Assembly (NCBI GenBank): GCA_946811695.1
Contig: OX328124.1
Coordinates: 99,687,717-99,751,716, forward strand
Length of the DNA stretch: 64,000 nt
Reading direction: 5' to 3'
Source of the DNA: Gonocerus acuteangulatus
Lineage: Eukaryota > Arthropoda > Insecta > Hemiptera > Coreidae
Each line of letters starts with the position of its first letter. The first letter of the stretch is position 1. The notes beneath the pieces were generated by a model. That model did no database searches. It was not told where the DNA came from and was given only the letters and a program-made list of their open reading frames with translations. Below, piece by piece: positions 44,150-54,053 of the stretch. A program made the translations under genes and the position numbers.

Positions 44150-45626
44150 TTTGAGATGAAAACATGGAAGTCAACAGTTTAGTGAAAAATGTCTTGATTT
44201 GAGGTAAGAACGGCTTTATGAGTGTCGTCAAGAATTTTGAAATGTCGAAGGTAGAGTCAGCTGTTTTGTCTTGATTTGTCTGTGATGTCCGTAGATGTTC
44301 TCTTTCCGTCCAGACATTTGGTCGTGGAGCCTCCGGGGGAGAGATTTGGTGTGTTGTGGTCTGTGTACTAGGAGGTGTGGTGTTTTGTGTGTTTGGAGGT
44401 GAAGTGTTTTGTTTTTGTATTTGTGTAGTGGCAGCCCGTCTAGAACGAGATTTCTCGTAGTTCATGTAAACTTGGCAACCTCTATACCTGGCGCTGTGGT
44501 TACCGTTGCAATTGATACATTTAGCAGTGGTGGATCTATCGGTACAAAGAGAAAGAGGGTGATCCCCTGCACATTTTGCACACTTGGGATCCAGACGGCA
44601 GTGTTTCTTAGTGTGGCCTATTCTTAAACAGTTAGCGCACTGTAAGGGGCGTTTGGATCGGCGTCTAGTTTCCACAGTAACGACCATATTGCAAAGTCTA
44701 TCCAATTCTAGAACCGATTTGCCATTCTCGTTATTGTCAAGCTCAATTGCAACAAGAGGTGTGGGAAATCTTTCTTTATTATAGAGCCTCGTGGCTCTCT
44801 GTGCTGGGTAGCCTCGCCTCTTCAAGTCATCAAGGACATCGTCCTCGGAAACATTGAAAGGCAGGCCTCGTATCACGGCTGAGAAAGTTCGGTCGGGATT
44901 GGAAATCAAGAAGTATTTAATGTCAGGAGTTTCGTCAAAGAATTTTGTCACATTCCTAAAATCCTCAATACTAGACAAGGATATCTTTATTTTCTTATAA
45001 AGCATTGTACAATCAAATGTGGATTTCGCAACGCCTTCAAGATCAGCAACGAGCTGCTTGGTATCAATAAATGAATTTTCGTCAGAAACAACGACAAAAA
45101 TGGGTGGAATCTTTGGTGATTGGGGGCTGTCTGTGATGTCAGCTGTTCGGGTTATCCGTGTAGTCTGATGTCTGTTAGGTCTGGGCTTTTTATTTGACGA
45201 AGATACGGAAATTGTATCATCTATTGTCTGTATGTCAGATAAAGGGGAAAATCTGTTACTTGTTTGAGTGATAACTGCCACAGGAGTTATTATCCGGGCA
45301 TATCTGTTTCGCTTTGGTTTGGGTTCTTCAAAAAGTTGAGCGTCCATAGCATCAGGGTTGCTAGGAGTGGTTAAGGGTGAAGCGTTGTCCTTGGTTACGG
45401 AGGGAAGGTTAGAGTTGAGGTTACTACCTGGCTCTATGACAGTGACTTCAGGGAATATATGAGATATAAAGTTTATATCACCTGTTTTGCCTGCTTCTTC
45501 TGTTGAGGTTATGCTGGATTCAACTTGAATATTTTCACCGCATTTAGCTAGAATTTTTGCAGCCGAGGAAAAATCTAACTTCCTGATCCGAGGACGGGTT
45601 TCGGCAAGTCTTTTAACACCCGTCAT
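44136..45626 (-). CDS. Jockey ORF1, Gag-like RNA-binding protein
   Basis: I choose the ATG at 45626 (MTGVKRLAETRPRIRKLDF), giving 496 residues. The open frame continues upstream to 45911, but its first part is hydrophobic AT-rich sequence that lies across the insertion junction at 45724. A conserved middle region (FSAVIRGLPFNVSEDDVLDD, then TPLVAIELD) fits the domain that precedes the knuckles in Jockey Gags. Three cysteine knuckles follow: CANCLRIGHTKKHC, CAKCAGDHPLSLC and CINCNGNHSARYRGC. It is expected to bind element RNA. The stop at 44136-44138 overlaps ORF2. Confidence 0.9.
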   Translation of the reverse strand: MTGVKRLAETRPRIRKLDFSSAAKILAKCGENIQVESSITSTEEAGKTGDINFISHIFPEVTVIEPGSNLNSNLPSVTKDNASPLTTPSNPDAMDAQLFEEPKPKRNRYARIITPVAVITQTSNRFSPLSDIQTIDDTISVSSSNKKPRPNRHQTTRITRTADITDSPQSPKIPPIFVVVSDENSFIDTKQLVADLEGVAKSTFDCTMLYKKIKISLSSIEDFRNVTKFFDETPDIKYFLISNPDRTFSAVIRGLPFNVSEDDVLDDLKRRGYPAQRATRLYNKERFPTPLVAIELDNNENGKSVLELDRLCNMVVTVETRRRSKRPLQCANCLRIGHTKKHCRLDPKCAKCAGDHPLSLCTDRSTTAKCINCNGNHSARYRGCQVYMNYEKSRSRRAATTQIQKQNTSPPNTQNTTPPSTQTTTHQISPPEAPRPNVWTEREHLRTSQTNQDKTADSTFDISKFLTTLIKPFLPQIKTFFTKLLTSMFSSQNGLF

Positions 45627-45724
45627 AACACTATTGGAGTCCAATAAATAGTAACAATTTGATTTTAAACAAGAGCACTTATTAAACACAGCCTTTTGGC
45701 CAACGCGATCACAGCTGTTCTCTC

Positions 45725-45903
45725 TATGAAGAAGAAATTTGTTATCAAATAAAAGGAAGGTTATAGTGCATTTCCAGTTGAAAATTATTGAAATTATTTT
45801 AAATTTTGATAAGGAGTGAGTGAAAATAAGAAAAACAAGCTGCAAAAGTATTACTATAAATAAAATTGAATTTAATTTAGTATGACTGTACCAATATTTG
45901 CAT
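45725..45903 (-). other. R1-like inter-ORF spacer and Jockey insertion site
   Basis: 168 bp between the R1-like ORF1 stop and the 11-bp target duplication. The remaining 15 bp before ORF2 lie at 41289-41303. Confidence 0.75.
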
Positions 45904-46908
45904 CTAATCATAATTGGTATTTTGTATTAATCTTGAAATTGCAGCTTTGTATGAAGGGCATTCTTTTGAGATAGCAGAATGATTCACATCAACTCTGAGG
46001 TGTGGCTTACATCTGTTGTTGAAATTTGAACAATTGATGCATTTATTAACATTGGACTTACATGCTTTGAGATCGTGTTGTCCCCCGCAGATCGGACAGG
46101 CTTGCTGGTTCTTGCACTCCTGACTGGTGTTCCCATGTCCAAGTCTTGAACAGTTTGAACATCTCCTCACGGCCAGGTAGTCCTCAACAGCACAGATGGA
46201 GTAGAACAGCTTCACTCTCTTCTCCAGAAGGCTTCTTCTGACTCCAGGGCTGACTTCCACTACTGCCCATCTCCGCTTGCTTCCTCTGTGTTCTCTGATG
46301 AACTTCAGAGAAAATTCTTCCTCAGCACAGAATAGTTCATTTTGTGTTTTGATGGATTTTATAAGGTTAGCTTCATTAGCTTCCTCAGGTAAATTTTTTA
46401 TAATTAATCGAGGATTAATTTTTTTAACCTCTTCTATTAAAAGCTTTGAGGAATCAGTGTTAATTTTACTCTTTATTTTTTCTAAGTCATCCTTTGAATC
46501 TACTCGAATGAATAGGTGTCCTGTTTTAGTCGAAGCAATTCTCTGAAATCCGATTTTCATTGTTATCGGATTAATTTCTTTTTTAAACACTGATTTTGTT
46601 TCATCAGCTGATGATTGTTTGTGTTTAGATTTTATAATTGCATGATGATTTGAAGGAGTTGTTGTACTTACAGTTTTAACTATTTCTGAGTAACTTGGTA
46701 CGTTCTTCTTTGCTGATGAGGTTATCTTCTTTTCTTCAAGACTTTTCTTCAATTCCTGATTTTCTTGCATCAATTTTTCAATACAATCACGTGCTTTAAC
46801 CAATATGTCACTAGTTTTACTCTTAATTTCAGCTTTAGGGCTTTTAGAATCTTTTATAAAAGTTATAAAAGGAATGAGTTCTTCTAAGAATTCCTCACCC
46901 GTCGCCAT
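45904..46908 (-). CDS. R1-like ORF1, Gag-like protein
   Basis: 334 codons from the ATG at 46908 (MATGEEFLEELIPFITF). The frame also continues upstream in non-ATG sequence. The N-terminal part is charged and coiled-coil-like (LMQENQELKKSLEEKK). The middle (LIIKNLPEEANEANLIKSIK, RRWAVVEVSPGVRRSLLEK) resembles an RRM-like domain. The end has three cysteine clusters (CSNCSRLGHGNTSQEC, CPICGGQHDLKAC, CINCSNF...). It is still open although the ORF2 of the same element is broken. By its knuckles and position I assign it to the outer LINE and not to the Jockey copy, which has its own ORF1. Confidence 0.85.
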   Translation of the reverse strand: MATGEEFLEELIPFITFIKDSKSPKAEIKSKTSDILVKARDCIEKLMQENQELKKSLEEKKITSSAKKNVPSYSEIVKTVSTTTPSNHHAIIKSKHKQSSADETKSVFKKEINPITMKIGFQRIASTKTGHLFIRVDSKDDLEKIKSKINTDSSKLLIEEVKKINPRLIIKNLPEEANEANLIKSIKTQNELFCAEEEFSLKFIREHRGSKRRWAVVEVSPGVRRSLLEKRVKLFYSICAVEDYLAVRRCSNCSRLGHGNTSQECKNQQACPICGGQHDLKACKSNVNKCINCSNFNNRCKPHLRVDVNHSAISKECPSYKAAISRLIQNTNYD

Positions 46909-46935
46909 CTTGTAGGCGAATCTTTTAGCCAACTT

Positions 46936-47073
46936 AAACGCTATTACACCCAAAATAGAATATGTTTTATGAACTAAATGATCTTATTTAATTTATTTTT
47001 AAGGGTTTTATGAAATTTTAACCGATCAAATCAAAATGTCGGGGGGGGGGGAGCTGCAGCCCCCAGAAATACT
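46936..47073. mobile_element. MITE (ATGGGCGTAT), right half
   Basis: After the 13-bp duplication, TTTTATGAACTAAATGATCTTATTTAATT and AACCGATCAAATCAAAATGTCGG, then a G-run, continue the MITE of 23095-23281 (CTTTATGAACTAAGTAGTCTTATTTAATTTTACCGATTG...). The terminal inverted repeat itself is decayed. Confidence 0.65.
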
Positions 47074-47578
47074 CAACAAAATTCAATTCTTTTCTGTCTT
47101 TAGGCCAAGAGTTTGGAATCTCCCAGTCCCTCGGGCTGTCCGTGTGTGGAAGAGGTTTCTGTGGAGGGAATCCCTAAGGAAATCCGGAAAGTTTTTCCTT
47201 GAGGATTTCCTGTACGTGTATGGCAGCCTTTAATGCTGTAATTATTTGGCCATTATGCGTCAGAGTATACAAATGAAGCCTGCTAATGATCAATGATATG
47301 GTTCAATACAAAATGTTCAAAAGTGATAATTAAAAAAATATTATTAAATAGAATTATTAAAGAAAATTATAAGTTAATATCTTAGACAGCTCACTAATTT
47401 AGATTTTCGTTTTCTTTTTAATGTAAGAACTGCATTTCGGACAAACGCAAATTGCAGAGCACATGAAAGCTCAGAAGGAAAAGATGGCGGAACCAGGTAC
47501 GCATAAAATAAGATGGAGTTCTGAAAAATATACATGAAGAAGGTCGAAGAAAATGAGAGGCAAAATAAGATTGACGTG
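47074..47578. other. Unassigned stretch
   Basis: No feature recognised. Confidence 0.4.
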
Positions 47579-47601
47579 ATGTAAGGAGAGCGAGAGAGAA
47601 G

Positions 47602-47679
<78 letters not shown>

Positions 47680-47866
47680 GAGAGATAGACGGAGGACTAG
47701 AGAGATAAGGTGCGGTATAAAATATAAAAGGAGCGTGGGCCAGTGATGATCTGGGAGAGAAGGCAGAAGAGGCCTGGGGCAGACCCGAGCTCCCATCACC
47801 CAGCCATTAAACCAAACCAGACCCGTAAACGTATAATTATTAAAATTATACTATATTATTACACCC
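47579..47866 (+). repeat. Possible solo LTR or promoter-like segment
   Basis: Bounded by TGTAAGG and TTATTACA (TG...CA with a 5-bp inverted end). It contains (GA)n (47607-47676) and a TATA-type signal (TATAAAATATAAAAGG, about 47715) followed by GC-rich sequence. No matching partner and no clear target duplication, so this is tentative. The apparent 141-codon minus-strand ORF across it is only the (GA)n translated as LSLSLS. Confidence 0.25.
47607..47676. repeat. (GA)n microsatellite
   Basis: About 35 GA units, nearly perfect. Confidence 0.97.
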
Positions 47867-48269
47867 CATAGGGAATAAAACCTTAACAAAAGTTCATCTT
47901 AACATCTACATAATACATAATAAAAGTATCCCTATAACCCGTTAGATCCGAGTCGAAGGCTCTTGATGGACGCTAGCTGATCGGATGGAATGCTGAAGCT
48001 TCTTGTGGATGACAGCTTATCCACCATCCAGCTTACAAGGTGCTAATCGGGCTGGAAATTAACACAAATTTTATTGAATAGAATAATAGCAGTCATTATT
48101 TACAAATTTAAACCAAAGGGATATTACTTATTTATTGTAATGATTTTGGGACCAGAAATATCAACAACAATAACAAAGCACACAATAGGTCAATTAATAA
48201 GTTAGTAAAAAGTCGGACTGCGTCGTCTTATCGCGTTTCCGTTCTTCAGAATATATACACTACACACCC
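47867..48269. other. Unassigned stretch
   Basis: No feature recognised. Confidence 0.4.
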
Positions 48270-48530
48270 TTCGGGTATCAAAATTTTAGATGAGGTTATA
48301 AGACTCCAAAATTCAAACAAATACTTAACTCTGGTGTGGCCACCAGGACATTTGGATATTACCCAAAGTGCAGACATTGACAGACAAGCCAAATTACCAA
48401 CTACATTACTAAATATAGAAATACATGAGACAACTTACGAAGTTCTAACGGCACTTTGCAAAAAATAAATACAAACCCAGTGGGAGACAGAATGGACCAA
48501 CATTAACGAACAATCAAATAATAATTTTTT
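48270..48530 (+). pseudogene. LINE RNase H C-terminal fragment
   Basis: Frame reading KILDEVIRLQNSNKYLTLVW, then PPGHLDITQSADIDRQAKLP, then a TAA (48466-48468) and, in the same frame, IQTQWETEWTNINEQ. This matches the RNase H end WVPGHxGIxGNExADxLAK and the following WQxxW segment of LINE ORF2 proteins. The GNE acidic step is lost. Flanked by SINE SA, so it is an old fragment. Confidence 0.6.
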
Positions 48531-48569
48531 TCCATTCCTTAAGTGACAAGTAGTCTCCGGTATAGCCTT

Positions 48570-48663
48570 GAGATGAGAAAATTCCTGTAGCCGGTGGGGA
48601 TCGAACCCACCATCTCCCGCTTATGAATCTATGGCGCTAGCCACTAGACCACAGGAGACCCCC
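48570..48663 (-). mobile_element. SINE family SA, head only
   Basis: Minus strand: box A TGGTCTAGTGG and box B GGTTCGATCCC are both present, followed by GGAATTTTCTCATC. The tail is missing. About 85% identical to 1330-1424. Confidence 0.75.
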
Positions 48664-48762
48664 GTGAAAAATGTTTTTATTAAAAGAAAGATTACTTCTT
48701 GTTCTTATCGAATTAAAGCACACATTCGAATTAAAACACACACTAAACTCAGGCGTGCAATA

Positions 48763-48947
48763 AAGAGTTTATCTTGTAGAGTCGTCATTTGCGGGTTGGA
48801 TTCGGGGTCCCAGACCGATCAACCTAGGCCCACCTAGCCTTTAATTAGTTTCTTGAGTACCTGTAAAGGGGAAAATCATAGTACTAGTGTGCCGTATGGT
48901 CAAGAATCAGTTACCTCTACAGTACCTCTTTGTGACCTGATGGCCTT
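48763..48947 (+). mobile_element. SINE family SB, 5'-truncated, with (TA)n tail
   Basis: Matches the body of the 28806-29155 copy (GGGTTGGATTCGGGGTCCCAG, GTGCCGTATGGTCAAGAATCAG, ACCTCTACAGTACCT), with an internal deletion, and again ends in (TA)n. Confidence 0.78.
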
Positions 48948-48948
48948 T

Positions 48949-49023
<75 letters not shown>

Positions 49024-49038
49024 ATATATATATATATG

Positions 49039-49087
<49 letters not shown>

Positions 49088-49104
49088 ATATATATATATG
49101 TATG

Positions 49105-49138
<34 letters not shown>

Positions 49139-49139
49139 C
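48948..49139. repeat. (TA)n tract with TGTA interruptions
   Basis: About 190 bp of TA with periodic G substitutions. It forms the tail of SINE SB. Confidence 0.95.
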
Positions 49140-49926
49140 ACAGGTTAATTTTTATTAGGCATTTTTTAGAAGCGTAACAAACTACTCTTGTCAGTAAGCC
49201 TTCAGAATGTGCTTATATTAACATTAAACCACCAGGAAGATATACGTGATGTCTAAAATATTTTCTGTTTACAGTAATATGAGTGATAGCCAAACAGCGG
49301 CCGTATTGTAGACATATTTCTTTATTTTATTATAAGCATTGCAACATAAGCAATTTGCCGTTGTGGAAATAAAATAGGCACATAACCATTTGTCTTAAGC
49401 GAAGAGGATTTATAAGCTGCGGAGGTGAGGGTCAATATTTATATAAAGTGGTCGGGTTTTATTTATAAAACTGCGCATAGTTTATGGGTCGAGACGGGAA
49501 TCGCCGCGGAGAGCGTGCTCCGCGCCATCTGGTGGCCGCTCAATGAAATATCGTGAATCTCTAGGCATCCTGGAAGCTTCGGGGGTATAGTGTATGGAGC
49601 AACCGATGCTATGTCCCATAGATTCAGATCATGAAATATGCGGTAATATTGCACCTTGACGGGCACGGATAAAGTGACAAATAATCTCCGCCCTTATTCT
49701 GAGGTCCGGTGCTCACTGAAGAAACTGGTTACATGAAATTGGTTTTGTGAAACTCAAGTTTCATGAAACCGATAGATAGAAAATCATAGGTTAATGCGCA
49801 CAGAGTTTCAAGAAACTTTAGTTACTGTTTTCATGAAAAAAAAAAAAACGCAAGTACTAGGTTCACCCGTTGATTAGGGATCGGCAACACTGCTGTTTTG
49901 CTGTAGCACGCCAACTAAAACAGAGA
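49140..49926. other. Unassigned stretch; CTCF-like site and TTTCATGAAA repeats
   Basis: Contains the CTCF-like site (49522-49537). At 49727-49840 a cluster of TTTCATGAAA and GAAACT.AAGTTTC palindromes, directly upstream of the Harbinger fragment, may be its terminal region. Confidence 0.45.
49522..49537 (-). promoter_or_regulatory. CTCF-like binding site
   Basis: The minus strand reads GGCCACCAGATGGCGC, a full match to the core CCASYAGRKGGCRS known for CTCF in vertebrates and compatible with insect CTCF sites. It lies in a GC-rich island unusual for this window. One match alone does not show binding. Confidence 0.4.
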
Positions 49927-50030
49927 TCCTGAAAAACTTATTAATGATTTTTTTAGGATGCCGAAGTCACTGTTTGATCGTTTATTCGAGCTAGTAGATC
50001 CACAGCTGGAAAGAGAAACTGAACCAATAG
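49927..50030 (+). pseudogene. PIF/Harbinger transposase N-terminal fragment
   Basis: The frame reads EKLINDFFRMPKSLFDRLFE, then LVDPQLERETEPIGNRL. The pattern FFRMsxxxFDxLLxLVxPxLxRxxxxxR is characteristic of Harbinger-type transposases before the DDE domain. The frame stays open to about 50130, but the later residues no longer match. No catalytic part was found. Confidence 0.55.
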
Positions 50031-51237
50031 GGAACCGATTAAACGAATTTCATAAAACCGGGTTATATTTTTGGTCAAACCTAGTGAATTGCACTATACT
50101 TTTATCATTATTATGTTTTGCAATTAAGGTATGATATCATTTTGTTATTTTATATAATTGCGAAAATGTTCCCCGAGTAAAACATACTAACTTACCAAAG
50201 AGATAAAAGTGTCAATGTGATATGATTATTTAGTCAACTGTTGCAAAAACCTAAATATGGAATAATAAAATAGATTATAGACAATTTCGATAATATGAAT
50301 AAAAATATAACTTTATATAAAAAATATGTTGGTTATAATTATTACGATTTTTGTTTAAAAGAAAATTTGTAAGTCACAAACACTGAACGGAAACATTACT
50401 ATGAACTGCCACCAGCCCATGAAGATCTGGTAAAAGCTCCACAACAGTAAAGCTAAAATGCAGTGAGGCTAACGAAAAGTGACGTTCAACTAACTGTGAG
50501 CAAAGATCCTTTGTTTGGGAAGGTCTTGAAGACAATGACAAAGAAAATAATAAAATAAGCCCCATGTTATGGTGGAGAGGCTTAAAAGGTACATGTGTTT
50601 TGATCAATGAGTAGGTAACTTAATTTGTGTTTTGAGAAATTGAGATAATCCTATCCCAAAGTTTTAGCTGAGGCTACATTTTTGTGAATGCAGTACAGTA
50701 GTATCAAATTTAAGCAAACAACTTGTTTTATTGGTAGTCCGTAGGTCCATGGCAAATTTTCAGGTAATAATTTATTATTTATTAACCTCTCAGTGATCCT
50801 ATTTTATAATTTATTGTTGTTTTAATAGTTTCTCAGTGTTGCAATAGCTCTAAACTGGCAAGATCCATAATATTTTACAATATCCGATTACAAAGTCGCG
50901 GTTTAGTTAAATACCTTAAATACCCGGGTACTTATGAAATTGGGTATTTACCCTGGGTATATACTCTGGATATTTACCCTTAAGAATAAATACCCGGGTA
51001 TTTTACAACACTGACTGTGAGTCGTCGTTCTTCTGCTCACTCCTATAAGTTCCACAAATGTCTGAATATTTTATGAAATTACCTATTTGAGCTTTGAACG
51101 TGTTGATCCAAACCCAGGAAAGTTAAGAATATAAGAAAATATTTTGAACTCAGAAAGTTAATTATTTAATGTCGAATTACACAATATGTTGTGTGGAAAT
51201 GGACACTTTGTTTAAGCCGGTAGTGTCTACAGACTAT
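50031..51237. other. Unassigned stretch
   Basis: AT-rich. A repeated TACCCGGGTA/TACCCTGGGTA motif occurs at about 50918-51000. No gene supported. Confidence 0.4.
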
Positions 51238-51996
51238 ATGTTCATGACGCGTAATCCAGGTAAAAATAATAATTTTTGAGGTTAATGTATGGTTGGGGTT
51301 CATTAATGGCCACCTCCTGGACCAGTATTAGTTACAGTAATTAACAAATTCAAAATAAATGTGTATTTTATTTATATTTAATGTTTTAGGATTTTTTTAT
51401 TTTCATGGAAGTAATTTTTTATTGTTTTAAGTAAATATTTACTTAATAGTTAAGTAATATTTATAAAAACAAATATCTCTTTTAAGCTTTTTGAATAAAC
51501 TGAAGAAAAAAATATAATTTTCTTTTCACAGATCCATGTTTTTTTAAAAACTTTTGCTCCTATATCGTTCACATACTACAATAACACAGAGTTGTGATAC
51601 ATGAATGGAAAGCTGGTTAAATGAGGAAGTGTTTCTGAAATCTCTGATCCTGCCCATTGAGGAGTAACGCTGGTAAGAAAAAGTCAGGAAATTTAGAATA
51701 GCTTTCTTTTGGTAAGATAGACATACTTACATTCATTCATTTTTACGTTCACTATCAACTAGTCTTATAGTAAATTTACTCAGCTTTTGATTGGTTTCAC
51801 TTTCTTTCTAGTAGAACCACCTGGGCCGGAGCTACAACTATCATTCTTCTAAAAACTACGGTTGTCTCGATAAAACAATAAAACGACGTTTTCTTCTTTA
51901 TGTGTGAGAATTCGGAAAATCGTAATAGAACATTTGTTGTTCCCCTAAAGGTCCTCTATTAGAACCCACAATATGACTAGACATTTACGGGACACC

Positions 51997-51999
<3 letters not shown>
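51238..51999 (+). mobile_element. Foldback element, right half only
   Basis: About 760 bp matching the right arm of the element at 52050-53729, ending GACATTTACGGGACACCCTG next to TA. The left arm and loop are missing. Confidence 0.85.

Positions 52000-52049
<50 letters not shown>
52000..52049. repeat. (TA)25 between inverted arms
   Basis: Perfect TA tract joining two inverted copies of the same end sequence. Confidence 0.95.
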
Positions 52050-52052
<3 letters not shown>

Positions 52053-53729
52053 GGTGTCCCATAAATGTCTAGTCATATTGTGGGAGGTGATAGAGGACCT
52101 TTAGAAGAACAAAAAATGTTATGTGACGATTTTTCGAATTCTCACACATAAGGGAGAAAACAACATTTTATTGTTTTTTCGAGACAAACGTGGTTTTTAG
52201 AAGAATAATTGTTGTAGCTCCGTCCCAGGTGGTTCTACTAGAAAGAAAGTGAAACCAATCAAAAGCTGAGTACATTTACTATAAAACTAGTTGGGAGCAA
52301 ACATAAAAATGAATGAATTTAAGTATGTCTATCTTACCAAAAGAAAGTTATTCTAAATTTCCTGACATTTTCTTGATATTTCTTAGCAGCGTTACTCTTC
52401 AATGGGCAGGATCTGAGATTTCTGGGTTTCAGAAAAACTTCTTCATTTAACCAGCTTTCCATTCATGTATCACAACCCTGTGTTATTGAAGCAAATGAAC
52501 GATTTAGGAACAAACGTTTATAAAAAAAAATATAGATCTGTGAAAAGAAAGTTAATTTTTTTCCTCAGTTTATTCAAAAAGCTCAAAAGAAATAGTTATT
52601 TTTATAAATATTTACTTAAATATTAAGTAAATATTTACTTAAATATTAAGTAAATATTTACTTAAAACAATAAAAAAAATTACTTTCACAAAAATAAAAA
52701 AAAGTTCTAAAACAGTAAATAAATAAAATACACATTTATTTTGAATTTATTAATTACAGTAACTAATACTGGGTCTTGGAGCTGGCCATTAATGGTCCCC
52801 AACCATACTTTAACCTGAAAAATAATTATTTTTACCTAGGTAACGCATTTGAACATATTTTTACAGGTATTTATAATTAAAAAACCAATGTTTTACCTAG
52901 AATTGATGCTAATGGCCACGCTTGTGAATTAAATATACCATCCCTAATATTCAATAAGATATAGATAGTCCTGTAAAAATGTGTTCAAATGTGTTATCTA
53001 GTTAAAAATAATTTTTCAGGTTAATGTATGGTTGGGGTTCATTACTGGCTGCCTCCTGGACCCAGTATTAGTTACTGTAATTAATAAATTCACAATAAAT
53101 GTGTATTTTATGTATTTAGTGTTTTAGAACATTTTTTATTTTTGTGAAAGTAATTTTTTTTATTGTTTTAAGTAAATATTTATAAAAATAACTATTTCTT
53201 TTGAGTTTTTTTTTTAAACTGAGGGAAAAAAAATTTCTTTTCAAAGATCCATACTTTTTTATAAACTTTTGTTCCTAAATCGTTCATTTGCTTCAATAAC
53301 ACAGGGTTGTGATACATGAATGGAAAGCTGGTTAAATGAAGAAGTTTTTCTGAAACCCGGAAATCTCAGATCCTGCCCATTGAAGAGTAACGCTGCTAAG
53401 AAATATCAAGAAAAAGTCAGGAAATTTAGAATAGCTTTCTTTTGGTAAGATACACATACTTAAATTCATTCATTTTTATGTTTGCTCCCAACTAGTTTTA
53501 TAGTAAATTTACTCAGCTTTTGATTGGTTTCACTTCCTTTCTAGTAGAACCACCTGGGACGGAGCTACGATTATTCTTTTAAAAACCATGTTTGTCTCAA
53601 AAAAACAATAAAATGTCGTTTTCCCCCTTATGTGTGAGAATTCGAAAAATCGTCACATAACATTTTTTGTTCCCCTAAGGGTCCTCTATCAACTCCCATA
53701 ATATGACTAGACATTTACGGGACACCCTG
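52050..53729. mobile_element. TA-flanked foldback element, complete
   Basis: 1,680 bp, beginning CAGGGTGTCCCATAAATG and ending CATTTACGGGACACCCTG, with TA on both sides. The left arm (52050-52868) and right arm (52973-53729) are reverse complements along nearly their whole length, leaving a loop of about 104 bp. An AAATATTTACTTAAATATTAAG unit is repeated in the left arm (about 52601-52670), which makes it longer. No ORF. The TA flanks and CAGGGTGTCCC termini suggest mobilisation by a Tc1/mariner-type transposase supplied in trans. Confidence 0.9.
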
Positions 53730-53747
53730 TATATATATATATATACC

Positions 53748-53815
<68 letters not shown>

Positions 53816-53858
53816 ATATATATGTATATATATATATGTATATATATATGTATATATG

Positions 53859-53931
<73 letters not shown>
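53730..53931. repeat. (TA)n tract with TGTA interruptions
   Basis: About 200 bp at the right edge of the foldback element. It includes one extra ACCCTGTA (53744-53752), a repeat of the element tip. Confidence 0.95.
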
Positions 53932-53934
<3 letters not shown>

Positions 53935-54053
53935 TGTATGTATAATACTAAATCTAATATAGAAAAAAATTTAGTTTTACCATTGGATCATATTCTATGC
54001 GGTCCAATGTAAGGAAAAGAGATCTTATAGTTTAGCTGATTAACACAAAAAGA

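Larger units (their letters stand above)
41315..45724 (-). mobile_element. Jockey-clade LINE, apparently intact
   Basis: 4,410 bp, bounded by the 11-bp duplication TATGAAGAAGA on the plus strand (41304-41314 and 45725-45735), both inside the R1-like element's inter-ORF region. The 5' end reads GAGAGAACAGCTGTGATCGC. The 3' UTR ends in T-rich and TTC-repeat sequence. Both ORFs are open, so this copy may be recent and competent. Confidence 0.88.
37461..46922 (-). mobile_element. R1-like LINE, split by a Jockey LINE
   Basis: Flanked by the 13-bp target duplication TTTTAGCCAACTT (37448-37460 and 46923-46935). The 3' end has a short poly(A) (37461-37473 as T). Minus the inserted Jockey copy and its duplication, the element is about 5.0 kb. 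It has ORF1 (46908-45904), an approximately 194-bp interval and ORF2 (41288-37721). The 5' leader before ORF1 is only 14 bp, so the copy is either full length with a very short leader or slightly truncated. Confidence 0.88.

Noticed and set aside
45627..45911. 95-residue hydrophobic N-terminal extension of Jockey ORF1
   Set aside because: It crosses the insertion junction at 45724 and continues into the R1-like spacer. It is an accidental open frame.
47374..47799. 141-codon minus-strand ORF with LSLSLS run
   Set aside because: Produced by the (GA)n microsatellite. The flanks show no domain.
47579..47866. Confident solo LTR
   Set aside because: TG...CA ends and a TATA signal are present, but there is no target duplication or second copy, so it is kept only as a low-confidence feature.
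48853..49177. Long ORFs made of YIYIYI
   Set aside because: They are translations of (TA)n tracts. The same applies near 4169, 23555, 30076-30686, 35134, 53703 and 57491.
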